A DNA stretch of 37,609 nucleotides from Promethearchaeota archaeon (GCA_008080735.1 SHMW01000039.1:1-37609), one strand, 5' to 3'. Shown: positions 7,786 through 16,582, counted from the stretch's first letter. Notes: generated by a model from the letters alone, not told the origin. Numbers and translations are program-made.

Positions 7786-8898
7786 ATGAATGATTTAAAA
7801 AAAAATAATGCCTATGATCAAATCTTAGAAAATATGAGAGAATATCCCCAAAATATTCCCATAATTGATGATAAAGTCTCAGATGCATTTAAAGCATATA
7901 TCGAATTATTATTTACTCCAGAAGAAGCAGAGATTGCACAATATCTCAAAGTGAAACCTCAATCTATAAGGATATTAGCTAAAAAATTAGGAAAAGAAAA
8001 AGAAGATGTTGAGAAAATTTTAGAGGATATGACAGAGAAGGGAATAATTCAAGATATTGGAGGATATTCCTATTTTCTTACCATGGCGCATCTTCTCAAT
8101 GTAGGTTATAAATATTCCAAGGCATTGGAGCGATTAGGAGAGAAAGGTGCAGAATTGTATGAAAAATTTTTCATCCATGATAAATTTTATAAACGCTATG
8201 AATCTTCTGATGCTGGCACTTCCCTAATGCGAGTAGTTCCAGTAGAACACTCCATAAAATATGAGACAGAAATATTGAACGTTGAAGAAGTCCATAAAAT
8301 CTTAGAGCAATGTCAAAAACCAATCGTTATTACCGATTGCCCTTGTAGGAAAAGAACAGAAATCTTGGGAAAGAGAGAATGTAAGGGTAAATTTCCAATT
8401 GAGAATTCTTGCTTTCAACTAGGATTTTTTGGTTCTTATTTTCTCAGACGCGGAGAAGGTAAAGAATTATCTATTGAGGAAGCAAAAGAATTGGTTGATA
8501 AATTTTCTGAATTGGGATTGATTTTTACCACAGAGAACCATGAAAATGTGAATCATCAAGTTTTGTGTTGTTGCTGTGAGTGTTGTTGCAGTCTTCTCAG
8601 AGGTATGACCCGATTTGAAGATAAAAACGAAAATTGCGTAGCAAAATCTAATTATGTTTCTAAAGTAGAGAAAGATCTCTGTAAAGGATGTGGGATATGT
8701 GTAGAACGATGTGTTTTCAACGCAATAACGCTAAATGATAAAAAGGCGTCCGTCAATCCAGAAAAATGCTATGGGTGCGGTTTATGTGCAGTTACATGTC
8801 CTACAGAAGCCATAAGACTTCATAGAGAAGAGAGAAATAAGCTTTTTAAAAATCCCGCAATCCTCCAAAATACCATTTATAAAGAGAATAGAGAATAG
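7786..8898 (+). CDS. HTH / cysteine-rich / 2x[4Fe-4S] ferredoxin protein
   Basis: A 370-residue three-part protein. Residues about 43-95 (EEAEIAQYLKVKPQSIRILAKKLG..., GIIQDIGGYSYFL) look like a winged helix. The middle carries CPCRKR at 185-187, Cys199, Cys209 and the run CCCCECCC at 261-268. The C-terminus has two ferredoxin motifs, C299-x2-C302-x2-C305-x3-C309 and C328-x2-C331-x2-C334-x3-C338-P. Proteins with 'CxCR...CNCCxCCC' followed by two clusters occur in strict anaerobes and are usually annotated only as ferredoxins. It is the first gene of the plus arm and could supply electrons to the RdhA-like proteins. DNA binding by the N-terminus is possible but unproven, since the helix could be structural. 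Confidence 0.85.
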   Translation: MNDLKKNNAYDQILENMREYPQNIPIIDDKVSDAFKAYIELLFTPEEAEIAQYLKVKPQSIRILAKKLGKEKEDVEKILEDMTEKGIIQDIGGYSYFLTMAHLLNVGYKYSKALERLGEKGAELYEKFFIHDKFYKRYESSDAGTSLMRVVPVEHSIKYETEILNVEEVHKILEQCQKPIVITDCPCRKRTEILGKRECKGKFPIENSCFQLGFFGSYFLRRGEGKELSIEEAKELVDKFSELGLIFTTENHENVNHQVLCCCCECCCSLLRGMTRFEDKNENCVAKSNYVSKVEKDLCKGCGICVERCVFNAITLNDKKASVNPEKCYGCGLCAVTCPTEAIRLHREERNKLFKNPAILQNTIYKENRE

Positions 8899-9018
8899 AT
8901 TATTGCTATTACAGATTCATTTAATATTCCAAAGTATGAATGAAAAAATATTAATTACTCTCAACACAATAAGTAAAGAAATAGACTGAATAAAAATAAC
9001 CAATTTGTACATAAGAAA

Positions 9019-9882
9019 ATGTCAGATATAGATATTGAACCAACCTATATAGGAAAAAATGAAGATCTGAAATTTATTGTCCCGAAAGAGCTTTTTAGTA
9101 TGGGAACTGGACCAGCGGAAACAATCGATCGTGATTTAGCGAAAAAATTTAGTAAATACATTAGAGGAACATTTAAGGGATTCCAAGATGCTCGGAAAAC
9201 GAAATATGGGAATGAAAAAAACTCAAAAACCAAAACAACTCCAGAATTTTGGAGGGAGTTTGAACAAAAAGCAAGAAATATGGATGTAGACTTTATTGGA
9301 TATACTCCCGTGGATGAGAGTTTTATTTTTTATGATTTAAAAGTATATGGTAAGAACGCAATAGTATTAGGAATGGAGATGAAATGGGATAAGATCAAGA
9401 CAGCGCCGAGCGCTATATGCGAGATTGAGGTTTTCCGCGTTTATAAAGTTCTCGGCGATGTGACAATTGAATTAACTGAGTATTTGAAAGATAGAGGATT
9501 TAAAAGCGAAGCACATCATCCTTTTGGGGGAAAACTTTTATACGGCCCTCATGCTGTAGCAGCGGGACTTGGAATATTAGGACAAAATGGATTAATTATT
9601 ACATCAGAGTATGGACCACGGCAACGATGGAGTATCATAACAACAGATGCGGAAATACCCGAAACAAAATCAAGGGATTTAGATACTTTAAAAGAGTTTT
9701 GTAGAGGATGTGGGGCGTGTGTAAGAGAATGCAAGGGAGAAGCAACTTTTAAGGAACCACTTAGATATGAAAATTCTCCACATATTACTCATATTGATAG
9801 GTCCAAATGTATCCGTAGCATACTAGATAATACCTATTGTTCTTATTGTTTAAAAATCTGTCCGCAAGGAAAGAAAACTTAA
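9019..9882 (+). CDS. Reductive-dehalogenase/QueG-like Fe-S protein (first copy)
   Basis: A 287-residue protein of the reductive dehalogenase / epoxyqueuosine reductase superfamily. The cobamide-domain hallmark HAVAAGLGILGQNGLIITSE begins at residue 178 and continues YGPRQRWSIITTDAEI. It is followed by two cluster motifs, C228-x2-C231-x2-C234-x3-C238 and C264...C274-x2-C277-x3-C281-P. It lacks a Tat signal, so it would be cytoplasmic, and no RdhB membrane anchor is encoded nearby. It is shorter than respiratory RdhA (about 450-500 residues). QueG proper carries a C-terminal HEAT-like extension that is absent here. Corrinoid binding is inferred from the motif. A role in reducing an organic substrate released by the neighbouring sulfatases is plausible but not shown. 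Confidence 0.82.
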   Translation: MSDIDIEPTYIGKNEDLKFIVPKELFSMGTGPAETIDRDLAKKFSKYIRGTFKGFQDARKTKYGNEKNSKTKTTPEFWREFEQKARNMDVDFIGYTPVDESFIFYDLKVYGKNAIVLGMEMKWDKIKTAPSAICEIEVFRVYKVLGDVTIELTEYLKDRGFKSEAHHPFGGKLLYGPHAVAAGLGILGQNGLIITSEYGPRQRWSIITTDAEIPETKSRDLDTLKEFCRGCGACVRECKGEATFKEPLRYENSPHITHIDRSKCIRSILDNTYCSYCLKICPQGKKT

Positions 9883-9943
9883 AATTAATGAGTAGAAAAT
9901 TATCAAATTAAAAAATAATCATATTAAGTGAGGTTAAATATAA

Positions 9944-11218
9944 ATGAGTTTTTCACAAAATGATATTAAGTTTTTTATTGGAATGATTCCACCCCAAAGT
10001 GTTGAAGATGGAACGGTTCACCTTATTCCATCGTTCGGAAATATTGGTGTTATTGAAACAAATGAGGGATTAGTTGTTTTTGATATAGCATTACGGCAAT
10101 TTGCTCGAAGAAATTTCAAAACACTCAGAAAAATCACTAAAAAACCAATCAAATACCTTATCTTTAGTCATGGGCATTTTGATCATTGTTATGGATTTGA
10201 ACCATTTATCAGTGAAATTAAAGAAAAAGGCTGGGAAATGCCTGAAATAATCGCTCATGAGAATGTCTATAAACGATTTAAAAAATATCAGATGCTTGAT
10301 GATTATCATCGATGGTTAAATGCGCAACAGTTCTCTTCAGTTATGGGAAGGTCTAATGATGTGATTGAACCCGACAAGATCCTGAAACCAACTGTAATGT
10401 TGGATGGAAAAGAACCATACCTATTTGATTTTGGAGATATTGAGTTTGAAGTTAATCATGATATCGGTGAGACGGATGATTCCAGTTGGTTGTGGGTACC
10501 CGAAAAAGAATTGATCTGCAGTGGAGATCTTATGATTTCTTCTTATCCAAATGTTGGAAATCCCTATAAAGTTCAGAGATATCCTAAAAGATGGGCAATC
10601 GCCATGGAAAATATGATGGAAAAAGAAGCAAAATATATTATTCCAGGTCATGGAAAAATGATTGAAGGAAAAGAAAACGTTCGAGAGGTGTTAGAAATTA
10701 CTGCTGAGGCCATGCATTTTGTCCATGATGAGGTTGTAAAGCGTTTAAATGAAGGAAAATGGTTTGAACAAATATTTCATGAAATGCTCGAAATATATCC
10801 GGATAAATTTAAGAATCACGAATATCTGAGACCGCTTTATGGTTGCTATAGATTTGCGATTCATGCAGTGTATAGATTATACCATGGATGGTACGATACT
10901 GGAAATCCTACAGATCTTTTTCCAGCAAGATCTCATGAGATTGCTCAAGAATTTTTAAAGATATCCAAACCAGAAGAGTATTTTAATCACGCCAAAAATC
11001 TTCTTAAACAACAAAAATTTCAGCTTGCTCTTCATATGTTAGATGTTATCATTAAAGCAGAAAAAAATGTACCAGAGGAGCTCTTATTAGATGCTCTAAA
11101 AATTAAACAAGAGATTTTAGAACAAAAAGTTGAGCGAGAGCCTTCATTTATAGTTCGAAATATTTTAAACAACGGTGCAAAACGGATCAAATCAAGTATT
11201 AAGTCTCAGAAAAAATAA
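9944..11218 (+). CDS. MBL-fold hydrolase, alkylsulfatase (SdsA-type) like
   Basis: Metallo-beta-lactamase-fold hydrolase of 424 residues. The metal motif is H76-G-H78-F-D80-H81, followed by downstream ligands in DIGETDDSSWLW, ICSGDLM and IPGHGK. After the catalytic domain, a helical region carries YRLYHGWYDTGNPTDLFP at about 305-322. This matches the 'GWYDGNPxxL.P' signature of the alkyl-sulfatase dimerisation domain of type III sulfatases (SdsA1 family). About 100 further residues are helical and lysine-rich, in place of the SCP2-like domain of SdsA1. GAGGT precedes the ATG. In this cluster it supports hydrolysis of an alkyl sulfate. A lactonase-like or other ester hydrolase cannot be excluded. 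Confidence 0.82.
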   Translation: MSFSQNDIKFFIGMIPPQSVEDGTVHLIPSFGNIGVIETNEGLVVFDIALRQFARRNFKTLRKITKKPIKYLIFSHGHFDHCYGFEPFISEIKEKGWEMPEIIAHENVYKRFKKYQMLDDYHRWLNAQQFSSVMGRSNDVIEPDKILKPTVMLDGKEPYLFDFGDIEFEVNHDIGETDDSSWLWVPEKELICSGDLMISSYPNVGNPYKVQRYPKRWAIAMENMMEKEAKYIIPGHGKMIEGKENVREVLEITAEAMHFVHDEVVKRLNEGKWFEQIFHEMLEIYPDKFKNHEYLRPLYGCYRFAIHAVYRLYHGWYDTGNPTDLFPARSHEIAQEFLKISKPEEYFNHAKNLLKQQKFQLALHMLDVIIKAEKNVPEELLLDALKIKQEILEQKVEREPSFIVRNILNNGAKRIKSSIKSQKK

Positions 11219-11260
11219 TATGAGAAGCCAAAAAGATTAAAAATTTAGAGTGATTGGGAG

Positions 11261-12106
11261 ATGTCTGATAAAAAGAGCGTAAAAGAGTATCAAAAGGCTG
11301 GACAAGAGATTTTTGATAGGCTACACATTCAAACTTACCCAATCGGGATAAAATATATTAAGAGTGTTAATCAAATTCCATCAGAAGCAATACTACCTTC
11401 CACACAAGGTAAGATGATGAGTATTTGCCAAGCATTCTATATGTCCCGTAAGTTTGGAAATATTTATGCTATCACAGCTGCAGATAATTTTTGCACCCCC
11501 TCAAGTGTTGCCCATGGATGGGTTAATATCTCTGAGGAAGAATTCATCGAAAGTCAAGTCCGCCAAGGATGGCATAAAGATGAAAAAGCAGAAAAAAGAA
11601 GAGCAAAAAAATTATATTCAACAAATTTTAAAAATATTATAAAATTGGGATTTTGCGGCTTAATCTCGTTTCCCTTACATAAAGCTCCGGATATTCCCGA
11701 TACTGTTCTTATGTTTGGGAATGGAGCACAATTGACACACATTATTCATGCGCTAAGTTTTGAACATAAAACAAAATATAGTATTAAATCAAGTTTTGAA
11801 GGATTTGGAGAATCTTGTGGAAAGGGAGGATTAATGCCCTTTCTTATGCGGAAAGCGCAGATTGTAATACCAGGCTCAGGAGATAGAGCTTTTGCTGGTA
11901 TTCAAGATTATGAGATCGGGATTGGAATGCCTGCCCAGCATATATTTTATATTATAGAGAATTTGTTCAAGACGGGAGGCAGGCAAGGACTCGGATTTCC
12001 CGTAAAAAGTATGATTCCTTTGAATTTAACAACAGATCTAACACCTGGATTTAGATATATGAAAGATCTTATCGATAAAAAGCTAGGTGAGTCTAAAAAA
12101 AAGTAG
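11261..12106 (+). CDS. DUF169 family protein (second copy)
   Basis: A 281-residue paralogue of the DUF169 protein at 6678, alignable end to end: IQTYPIGIKYI, SICQAFYMSRKFG, GNGAQLTHIIHALSFE, SSFEGFGESCGKGG, VIPGSGDRAFAG and MPAQHIFYIIENLFKTGG. Cys56, Cys78 and Cys186 keep the positions of the three cysteines in the other copy. Cys132 (GFCGL) is unique to this copy, as is a stretch rich in Lys and Arg at 105-118. It sits between the two MBL hydrolases in the plus arm, so DUF169 occurs once per arm. The function is unknown. Repeated association with Fe-S and sulfatase genes makes a role in the same catabolic pathway likely. Confidence 0.82.
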   Translation: MSDKKSVKEYQKAGQEIFDRLHIQTYPIGIKYIKSVNQIPSEAILPSTQGKMMSICQAFYMSRKFGNIYAITAADNFCTPSSVAHGWVNISEEEFIESQVRQGWHKDEKAEKRRAKKLYSTNFKNIIKLGFCGLISFPLHKAPDIPDTVLMFGNGAQLTHIIHALSFEHKTKYSIKSSFEGFGESCGKGGLMPFLMRKAQIVIPGSGDRAFAGIQDYEIGIGMPAQHIFYIIENLFKTGGRQGLGFPVKSMIPLNLTTDLTPGFRYMKDLIDKKLGESKKK

Positions 12107-12109
12107 ATA

Positions 12110-13048
12110 GTGAAAAAAATGATTAGCCAAAAAAAGATTCTAAATGATGGAAAACTCCACCTCTTTTTATTAGGGACAGGAGGTCCGATGAATAATGATG
12201 TACGAGTGGCTTCTAGCATAGGTGTAATCGCTGGAGGAGAATTTATTTTAATTGATGTAGGTCCAGGATCATACAGGAATGTTGATGTTCTCCGACTACC
12301 AGCAGAGAAGCTAAGTGCAGTGTTTCTTACGCATTTTCATTCAGATCATATTGGAGATCTTGGGGAAGCAAACATGTTATCATGGGTTAATGGTCGGGCG
12401 AAAGCTCTAGAGGTTTATGGACCAGATGGTGTGGAAAAGATTGTAAAAGGGTTTGAGCTTGCATATGAATCAGATACTGAATACCGGATCGCCCATCATG
12501 GAAATCAGATCGTAACAAGAGAAAATGGAAAGATGATTGCTAAAAAAGTTATATTAGAAAAAAATAATGAGAAATATTTATGTTTTGATAGAAATGGTCT
12601 TAAGGTGTTCGCATTTAAAGCTGCACATCCCCCAATAGAGCCAGCTTATAGTTATAGAGTTGAATATCGTGGAAATGTAGTGGTAATTACCGGTGATACG
12701 ATAAAAACAGATAATTTAGTAAAGCATTGCAAAAAGGCGGATATATTGATAAGTGAAGCTATCTCATTTAAGATGATTAATAATCTCATAGCTGGAGCAA
12801 AAAAGCTTGGACTCGAAAGATATGCTAAAATATTAACAGATATTCAGAATTATCATATGAATCCAATAACAGCGGCAGAGTTAGCCAAGGAAGCGAAAGT
12901 TAAAAAACTCGTGCTCGTTCATATCACCCCACCTTTGTCTAGTGAGAAAGCTCAAGAGCTTTATTTAATGGGAGTTAATGAAGTCTTTGATGGTGAAATT
13001 ATATTAGGAGAAGATGGGATGAGATTTAATCTGGATCCAAATAATTAA
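12110..13048 (+). CDS. MBL-fold hydrolase, AtsA arylsulfatase / RNase Z-like
   Basis: Metallo-beta-lactamase-fold protein of 312 residues. It has the opening LFLLGTGGPMNNDVRVASS, LIDVGPGSYRNVDV, then H75-F-H77-S-D79-H80 and the run IGDLGEANMLSWVNGRAKALEVYGP. ELAYESDTEYRIAHHG, VVITGDTIKTDNL and LVHITPP follow. This order, especially the 'W..GR..pl.vyGP.G......g...AY..D...R' stretch, resembles the AtsA-type MBL arylsulfatases and their RNase Z-like relatives. The insert 'NYHMNP' supplies a late histidine. The start could be GTG at 12110 or ATG at 12119. No signal peptide is seen. In this cluster arylsulfate hydrolysis is a fair guess, but phosphodiesterase activity is an alternative. Confidence 0.8.
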   Translation: MKKMISQKKILNDGKLHLFLLGTGGPMNNDVRVASSIGVIAGGEFILIDVGPGSYRNVDVLRLPAEKLSAVFLTHFHSDHIGDLGEANMLSWVNGRAKALEVYGPDGVEKIVKGFELAYESDTEYRIAHHGNQIVTRENGKMIAKKVILEKNNEKYLCFDRNGLKVFAFKAAHPPIEPAYSYRVEYRGNVVVITGDTIKTDNLVKHCKKADILISEAISFKMINNLIAGAKKLGLERYAKILTDIQNYHMNPITAAELAKEAKVKKLVLVHITPPLSSEKAQELYLMGVNEVFDGEIILGEDGMRFNLDPNN

Positions 13049-13097
13049 TGAATTTATAGATAGATTGTATCAAATTAAAAAATTAAATTAAAATAAT

Positions 13098-14237
13098 ATG
13101 AATTTGAAAGAATTAAAACAAGAAGTAAATAATATCGTGTTAGATGGAGGGGCAAAATTGGTAGGAGTAGGAAGGAGAGAGAGATTAAAAGATGCACCCC
13201 CATCAGGGGATATGGAATACTGTCTTCCAGACGCTCAGAGTTGCATCATTTGGGCCTACCCGAATCCTATAGAAGCATTGGAAAATTACTTTTCAAAAAA
13301 GGAACGGATGAGCATTAAAAAATTCCAACATTTTGCCTACAAAAGTGCTTGGGATACAGGTTTAAAATTAAAAGAATTTATTGAAGAGAATTCAATTTAC
13401 AAGGCATTTGTTGTGATACCAAATGGAAAATATAGGAAAGCAGGAGGTTATACTAATTTTATGAAAGTGGATCAAGCATATCCCAGATTTTCCTTACGAT
13501 ATGGTGGAGTAGCAGCTGGATTAGGTCATCTAGGGTGGTCAGGAAATTTAGTTACTAAAGAATTTGGTGGATCCATATATCTAGGAGGTATTCTTACAAC
13601 TGCTCCCTTGGAACCCGATCCAATGGCAAAAGAAAATTATTGTAATAACTGTAAAATATGTTGGCAATCCTGTACAACTGGGTATTTTGAAAAGGATCTA
13701 GAAGAGGCACAGCAAGAAGTTATAATCGGAGGGAAAAGAGAAGTATATGCAAAGCGGGGGACTTATTCTAAATGTGGAAACGGATGTGCAGGCTTATCTG
13801 GGCTGTCTGAGGATGGTAAATGGACCACGTGGACAGCAGATCATATCTGCTTAAAAGAATATGCAAATGAAGAGTGGGAAGCTAACCCTTCCTTAAAAAG
13901 GGAACTGATCAGGAAGGTAATAGTTGATAAAAATACGCCAAAAAAAATAAGGAACTTCAATAAAAAAATTCTCAAATCGTATGCTGGAGTTGGCACGACA
14001 GAAAATGTTGCTTTACGTCCGCTAGAAGATACAAATCCTAGATGTGGAAATTGTAATTTCATCTGTGTTGCCGATCTAAAGAAGAGGGTAGAACTATTGA
14101 AACTATTGAAAACTTCTGGAAAAGTATTTTTAGATGAAAATGGAAGAGAATATGTGAAAAAATTAAAAAAAGATGGGGAGGAGATAATATATTATCCACC
14201 TACCGAAGAGGAATTTTTTAATACGAATTCTAATTAA
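13098..14237 (+). CDS. Reductive-dehalogenase/QueG-like Fe-S protein (second copy)
   Basis: A 379-residue relative of the protein at 9019. The core motif RYGGVAAGLGHLGWSGNLVT lies at 134-153, then GGSIYLGGILTTAPLEPDP, a first cluster motif C182-x2-C185-x2-C188-x3-C192, and a later C316-x2-C319-x3-C323. Between them is an insert with Cys226, Cys230 and Cys251 (SKCGNGCAGL, DHICLKEY) that is absent from the first copy. The second motif therefore lies far downstream and its fourth ligand is unclear. There is no Tat signal. Divergence from the 9019 copy is considerable, so the two may act on different substrates or as partners. Corrinoid binding is inferred from family resemblance only. Confidence 0.78.
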   Translation: MNLKELKQEVNNIVLDGGAKLVGVGRRERLKDAPPSGDMEYCLPDAQSCIIWAYPNPIEALENYFSKKERMSIKKFQHFAYKSAWDTGLKLKEFIEENSIYKAFVVIPNGKYRKAGGYTNFMKVDQAYPRFSLRYGGVAAGLGHLGWSGNLVTKEFGGSIYLGGILTTAPLEPDPMAKENYCNNCKICWQSCTTGYFEKDLEEAQQEVIIGGKREVYAKRGTYSKCGNGCAGLSGLSEDGKWTTWTADHICLKEYANEEWEANPSLKRELIRKVIVDKNTPKKIRNFNKKILKSYAGVGTTENVALRPLEDTNPRCGNCNFICVADLKKRVELLKLLKTSGKVFLDENGREYVKKLKKDGEEIIYYPPTEEEFFNTNSN

Positions 14238-14291
14238 GCAGATTCTAAAAAAAATAGGTTCATTAATTAAAGATTTGGATGGAAAAATCGA

Positions 14292-15788
14292 ATGTCAGCT
14301 AAAACGAATGTATTATTCTTTATTACCGATCAACAACGTGTTGATCATCTGAGTTGCTATGGAAATCAAGTTTTACGCACACCAAATATAGATAGGATTG
14401 CTGAAGATGGCATTCGCTTCACAAACTATTACTGCAATACTCCTATATGTATGCCAAATAGGGCGAATTTCTTCACGGGATCGTACCCAAGCGTCCATGG
14501 AACGAGATCAAACGGTATCAATCTCAATCCAAATGAAAAAACAATCGCAGACTCGCTAAGGGAAAAAGGCTATCACACGGTTAGCATTGGAAAGACACAT
14601 TTTAATTTTTTCTCCCATCCGTTTACGAGAAAAGTTTCTTCTTTAGAAGATATTGCGCGTTGGATGGCGGGCAATATCCCTAAACCATTCCCAACACCCT
14701 ATTATGGGTTCGAAGAGGTTTTATTGACAGTGGGACATGGAGATGTCATGGGTGGACACTATTTTGAATGGCTCAAGGAACAAGGATACGAAGAATTAGA
14801 GAAATTGAAAAATCGATTTTTAGCTATCAATGAAACATATTATGAGACCGACCTACCCGAAGATTTATACCCAACTTATTACATAACCCAGAAAAGCATT
14901 GAATTTCTTGAAAGATATGCCCAAGGAACCTACGATAATAAACCATTTTTTCTTCATTGCTCTTTTCCCGATCCCCACCATCCCGTATGTCCTCCAGGAC
15001 AGTATAAAGAACTCTACTCCCCCGAGGATGTCGAACTACCTCCCAGTTTCGATGATGCTAAGAATCTCCTTGAGCATCCTTTTATTGGACAACATATAAA
15101 AAATGCACGTTTTCGACATTTATTACCGCAAAATGTTGATAAAGAAACGACTAAAAGGTTCACCGCTTTAACTTATGGGTCTATCTCAATGATTGATGAT
15201 GGAATTGGAGCAATACTAAATAAACTAGAAGAGCTGGGACTCTCTGAAAACACAATGATTATTTTTACAAGCGATCATGGAGATTTATGTGGGGATCATG
15301 GATTAATCCTGAAAGGACCAGCTCATTACAGAGGTTTAATAAATATTCCTCTTTTGTGGAAGATATCAGGAAAAACTAAAAATAACGTTTCAGATTCATT
15401 AATTTCAACCATAGATCTTCCGAAAACAATCTTAAATCTTTTAGGAATAAGAGAAAAATATCATCCAAAGAGAATGCAGGGATATGATTTTTCTGCGGTA
15501 TTAGAAAACCCAGAAAAAAAAATACGGGACCAAATCCTTATTGAGCATGATGAGGAGATTTCAAAGGATAAAATAATGAGACTTCGCACTTTAGTAACTG
15601 AGAATTATCGCTATACATTGTACGACAGCGTGTCCGAATTTGGAGATATCTTTAATCTGAAGGATGATCCTTATGAAATGAATAATTTGTGGTATAAAGA
15701 AAACTTAAGAAATCAATTAAATACTCGAATGCTCAGAGAAATTATAAATCTTTACCCCAGATATCCAGAAAGAACGGCTTATAATTAA
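14292..15788 (+). CDS. Type I (formylglycine) sulfatase, paralogue of the 3809 gene
   Basis: A 498-residue cytoplasmic sulfatase closely similar along its length to the one at 3809-5317. Shared features include ITDQQRVDHLSCYGN, Cys53 in CMPNRANFFTG, KPFFLHCSFPDPHHPVCPPG (about 218-237) and IIFTSDHGDLCGDHG. Asp13/Gln14 and the later Asp-His pair are the calcium ligands of the family, and Cys53 is the formylglycine precursor. The Asn after Pro in CMPNR is common to both copies and differs from the CGPAR motif of the sulfatases at 31442 and 32962, so the window has two sulfatase subgroups. It ends the enzyme run of the plus arm. No maturase gene is adjacent. Confidence 0.9.
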   Translation: MSAKTNVLFFITDQQRVDHLSCYGNQVLRTPNIDRIAEDGIRFTNYYCNTPICMPNRANFFTGSYPSVHGTRSNGINLNPNEKTIADSLREKGYHTVSIGKTHFNFFSHPFTRKVSSLEDIARWMAGNIPKPFPTPYYGFEEVLLTVGHGDVMGGHYFEWLKEQGYEELEKLKNRFLAINETYYETDLPEDLYPTYYITQKSIEFLERYAQGTYDNKPFFLHCSFPDPHHPVCPPGQYKELYSPEDVELPPSFDDAKNLLEHPFIGQHIKNARFRHLLPQNVDKETTKRFTALTYGSISMIDDGIGAILNKLEELGLSENTMIIFTSDHGDLCGDHGLILKGPAHYRGLINIPLLWKISGKTKNNVSDSLISTIDLPKTILNLLGIREKYHPKRMQGYDFSAVLENPEKKIRDQILIEHDEEISKDKIMRLRTLVTENYRYTLYDSVSEFGDIFNLKDDPYEMNNLWYKENLRNQLNTRMLREIINLYPRYPERTAYN

Positions 15789-15885
15789 AAAATAAGACCA
15801 TTTTTTTGATTACTAAATAAACAAATTAAATAAAGAATTTATCTCTTGATTCAATTTTCTTACCTAGAGATAGAAGGATAATAAA

Positions 15886-16569
15886 ATGAAAAAATCAAAA
15901 AATAAAAAATCTTCAGAAGAATATATGGAAGAGATTATGTCTTTTATTAATCAAAATCCTTCTGGAGTGACTATCACAGATATTGCTAATGGAATCAGCA
16001 CTTCGCGTGTTACAGCGGGAAAGTATATTGCAATCCTTTTAGAAAGACAAGAAGTGTTTTTTAAAGAAATTGGGGCCTATAAACTCTATTATAGTACAAA
16101 AAGCAAATTAATCCCCCGCGAATTAATATATTCCTACTTTACCGGCCTTTTATCTGGTTTAGATAAAATTATTGAGAATAAAGAACAATTAAAATTAATA
16201 GGAGAAGCAATTTCTGAGAGAACAGATTTTCCCTATGGTTCGAAATTTCCAGAGGAAGTCCTTCCAAAAAATAACAGTCGCTCTGTTATTAAATTTCTCA
16301 CTTATTTTGGCTCTATGATACCATTCGTGCCATTTGTATATCGAAACAAAATTGAAGTAAATACAAAAATTCTTAAAGAACAAAAAAAGGCATTTTATCG
16401 AATCAAAAATCTACGAGATTTGTCTGAATTTATGCAAAATCACTTCTATATTATGATAGGAGTAATTGAGCATTCAATCAAGAAGAAATTAGGAATAGAG
16501 GTAAAATGTGAAGTTGTGAAGATGGATTTAGAAAATAATGTTGTAGAAATATCTCTTGAATTCATTTAA
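15886..16569 (+). CDS. Winged-helix regulator with unknown C-terminal domain
   Basis: A 227-residue protein. Residues about 10-70 (EEYMEEIMSFINQNPSGVTITDIANGISTSRVTAGKYIAILLERQEVFFKEIGAYKLYYS, split) form a convincing winged helix: 'G.TitDIA...gisr.TV.kYl..L...g.v..k..G..klYy'. The remaining 150 residues have no motif I can name. An IEHSIKKKLGIEVKCEVVKM element near the end could belong to a small ligand-binding alpha/beta domain. A GAAGGAT site precedes the ATG. As the last gene of the plus arm, 97 bases after the sulfatase, it may regulate the cluster in response to its substrate. The DNA-binding assignment is moderately firm; the ligand is unknown. Confidence 0.72.
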   Translation: MKKSKNKKSSEEYMEEIMSFINQNPSGVTITDIANGISTSRVTAGKYIAILLERQEVFFKEIGAYKLYYSTKSKLIPRELIYSYFTGLLSGLDKIIENKEQLKLIGEAISERTDFPYGSKFPEEVLPKNNSRSVIKFLTYFGSMIPFVPFVYRNKIEVNTKILKEQKKAFYRIKNLRDLSEFMQNHFYIMIGVIEHSIKKKLGIEVKCEVVKMDLENNVVEISLEFI

Positions 16570-16582
16570 AAGACAACCTACC

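Noticed and set aside
7786..8898. A pure transcription regulator call for the HTH-ferredoxin
   Set aside because: The helix region is only a third of the protein and the Fe-S parts dominate, so it was not named a regulator.
9944..11218. Quorum-quenching lactonase for the first MBL protein
   Set aside because: The GWYDTGNP segment matches the alkyl-sulfatase dimerisation domain better than any lactonase.
9019..14237. The two RdhA-like proteins as true epoxyqueuosine reductases (QueG)
   Set aside because: The C-terminal HEAT-like part of QueG is missing in the first and the cysteine layout of the second differs; both lie in a catabolic cluster. The superfamily placement is kept, the QueG name is not.
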